Position numbers and translations under genes: made by a program | The notes under the pieces: generated by a model | What the model was told of the DNA's origin: nothing | Databases searched by the model: none | Seen by the model: only the letters and a program-made list of their open reading frames with translations | Assembly (NCBI GenBank): GCA_017415945.1 | Contig: JAFQDR010000158.1 | Location: 1-5,003 of the forward strand | Reading direction: 5' to 3' | DNA length: 5,003 bases | DNA from: Oscillospiraceae bacterium | Lineage (GTDB): Bacteria > Bacillota_A > Clostridia > Oscillospirales > Oscillospiraceae | Shown: positions 5,003-5,003 of the stretch, piece after piece | How positions within the stretch are numbered: position 1 is the stretch's first letter | Layout of the letters: each line of letters starts with the position of its first letter

Positions 5003-5003
5003 G

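Overview
The window looks like chromosomal DNA from an endospore-forming, anaerobic gut-type Firmicute of the Clostridia, probably near the Oscillospiraceae/Ruminococcaceae. The reasons are the spore genes spoVAD and spoVAE, strong GGAGG-type ribosome binding sites, a moderately high GC content, and intergenic gaps filled with short GC-rich palindromes carrying the octamer CCCTACGG. The lineage is inferred; no rRNA or other phylogenetic marker is present.

Layout, left to right. Positions 1-144 are an intergenic palindrome block. Then come two minus-strand genes: spoVAE (145-516) and, upstream of it in transcription, spoVAD (519-1535), two bases apart. A good candidate sigma-G promoter lies at 1578-1607. 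The 332-base divergent gap 1536-1867 holds this promoter and a second palindrome block. Two plus-strand genes follow: a YjjG-type HAD nucleotidase (1868-2551) and a metallo-beta-lactamase-fold hydrolase (2628-3341), 76 bases apart and probably co-transcribed. The 344-base gap 3342-3685 holds a structured element, a third palindrome block, and an AT-rich promoter region with repeated motifs and an extended -10 box. The last gene (3686-4918) is a sodium/proton-coupled glutamate/aspartate-type symporter, followed by a strong hairpin terminator and a second long inverted repeat at the window edge.

How the parts relate. SpoVAD and SpoVAE belong to the channel apparatus that moves dipicolinic acid into the forespore and out on germination. 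The usual first member, spoVAC, is not next to them, which is the most unusual gene-level point here. The HAD/MBL pair looks like a small metabolic or nucleotide-housekeeping operon with no evident link to sporulation. The symporter appears to be an independent, strongly expressed single-gene unit. I see no mobile element, tRNA, rRNA, CRISPR array, defence system or clearly novel multi-gene system. The points worth following are the split spoVA locus, the dispersed palindromes, and the operator-like repeats around the two promoters.
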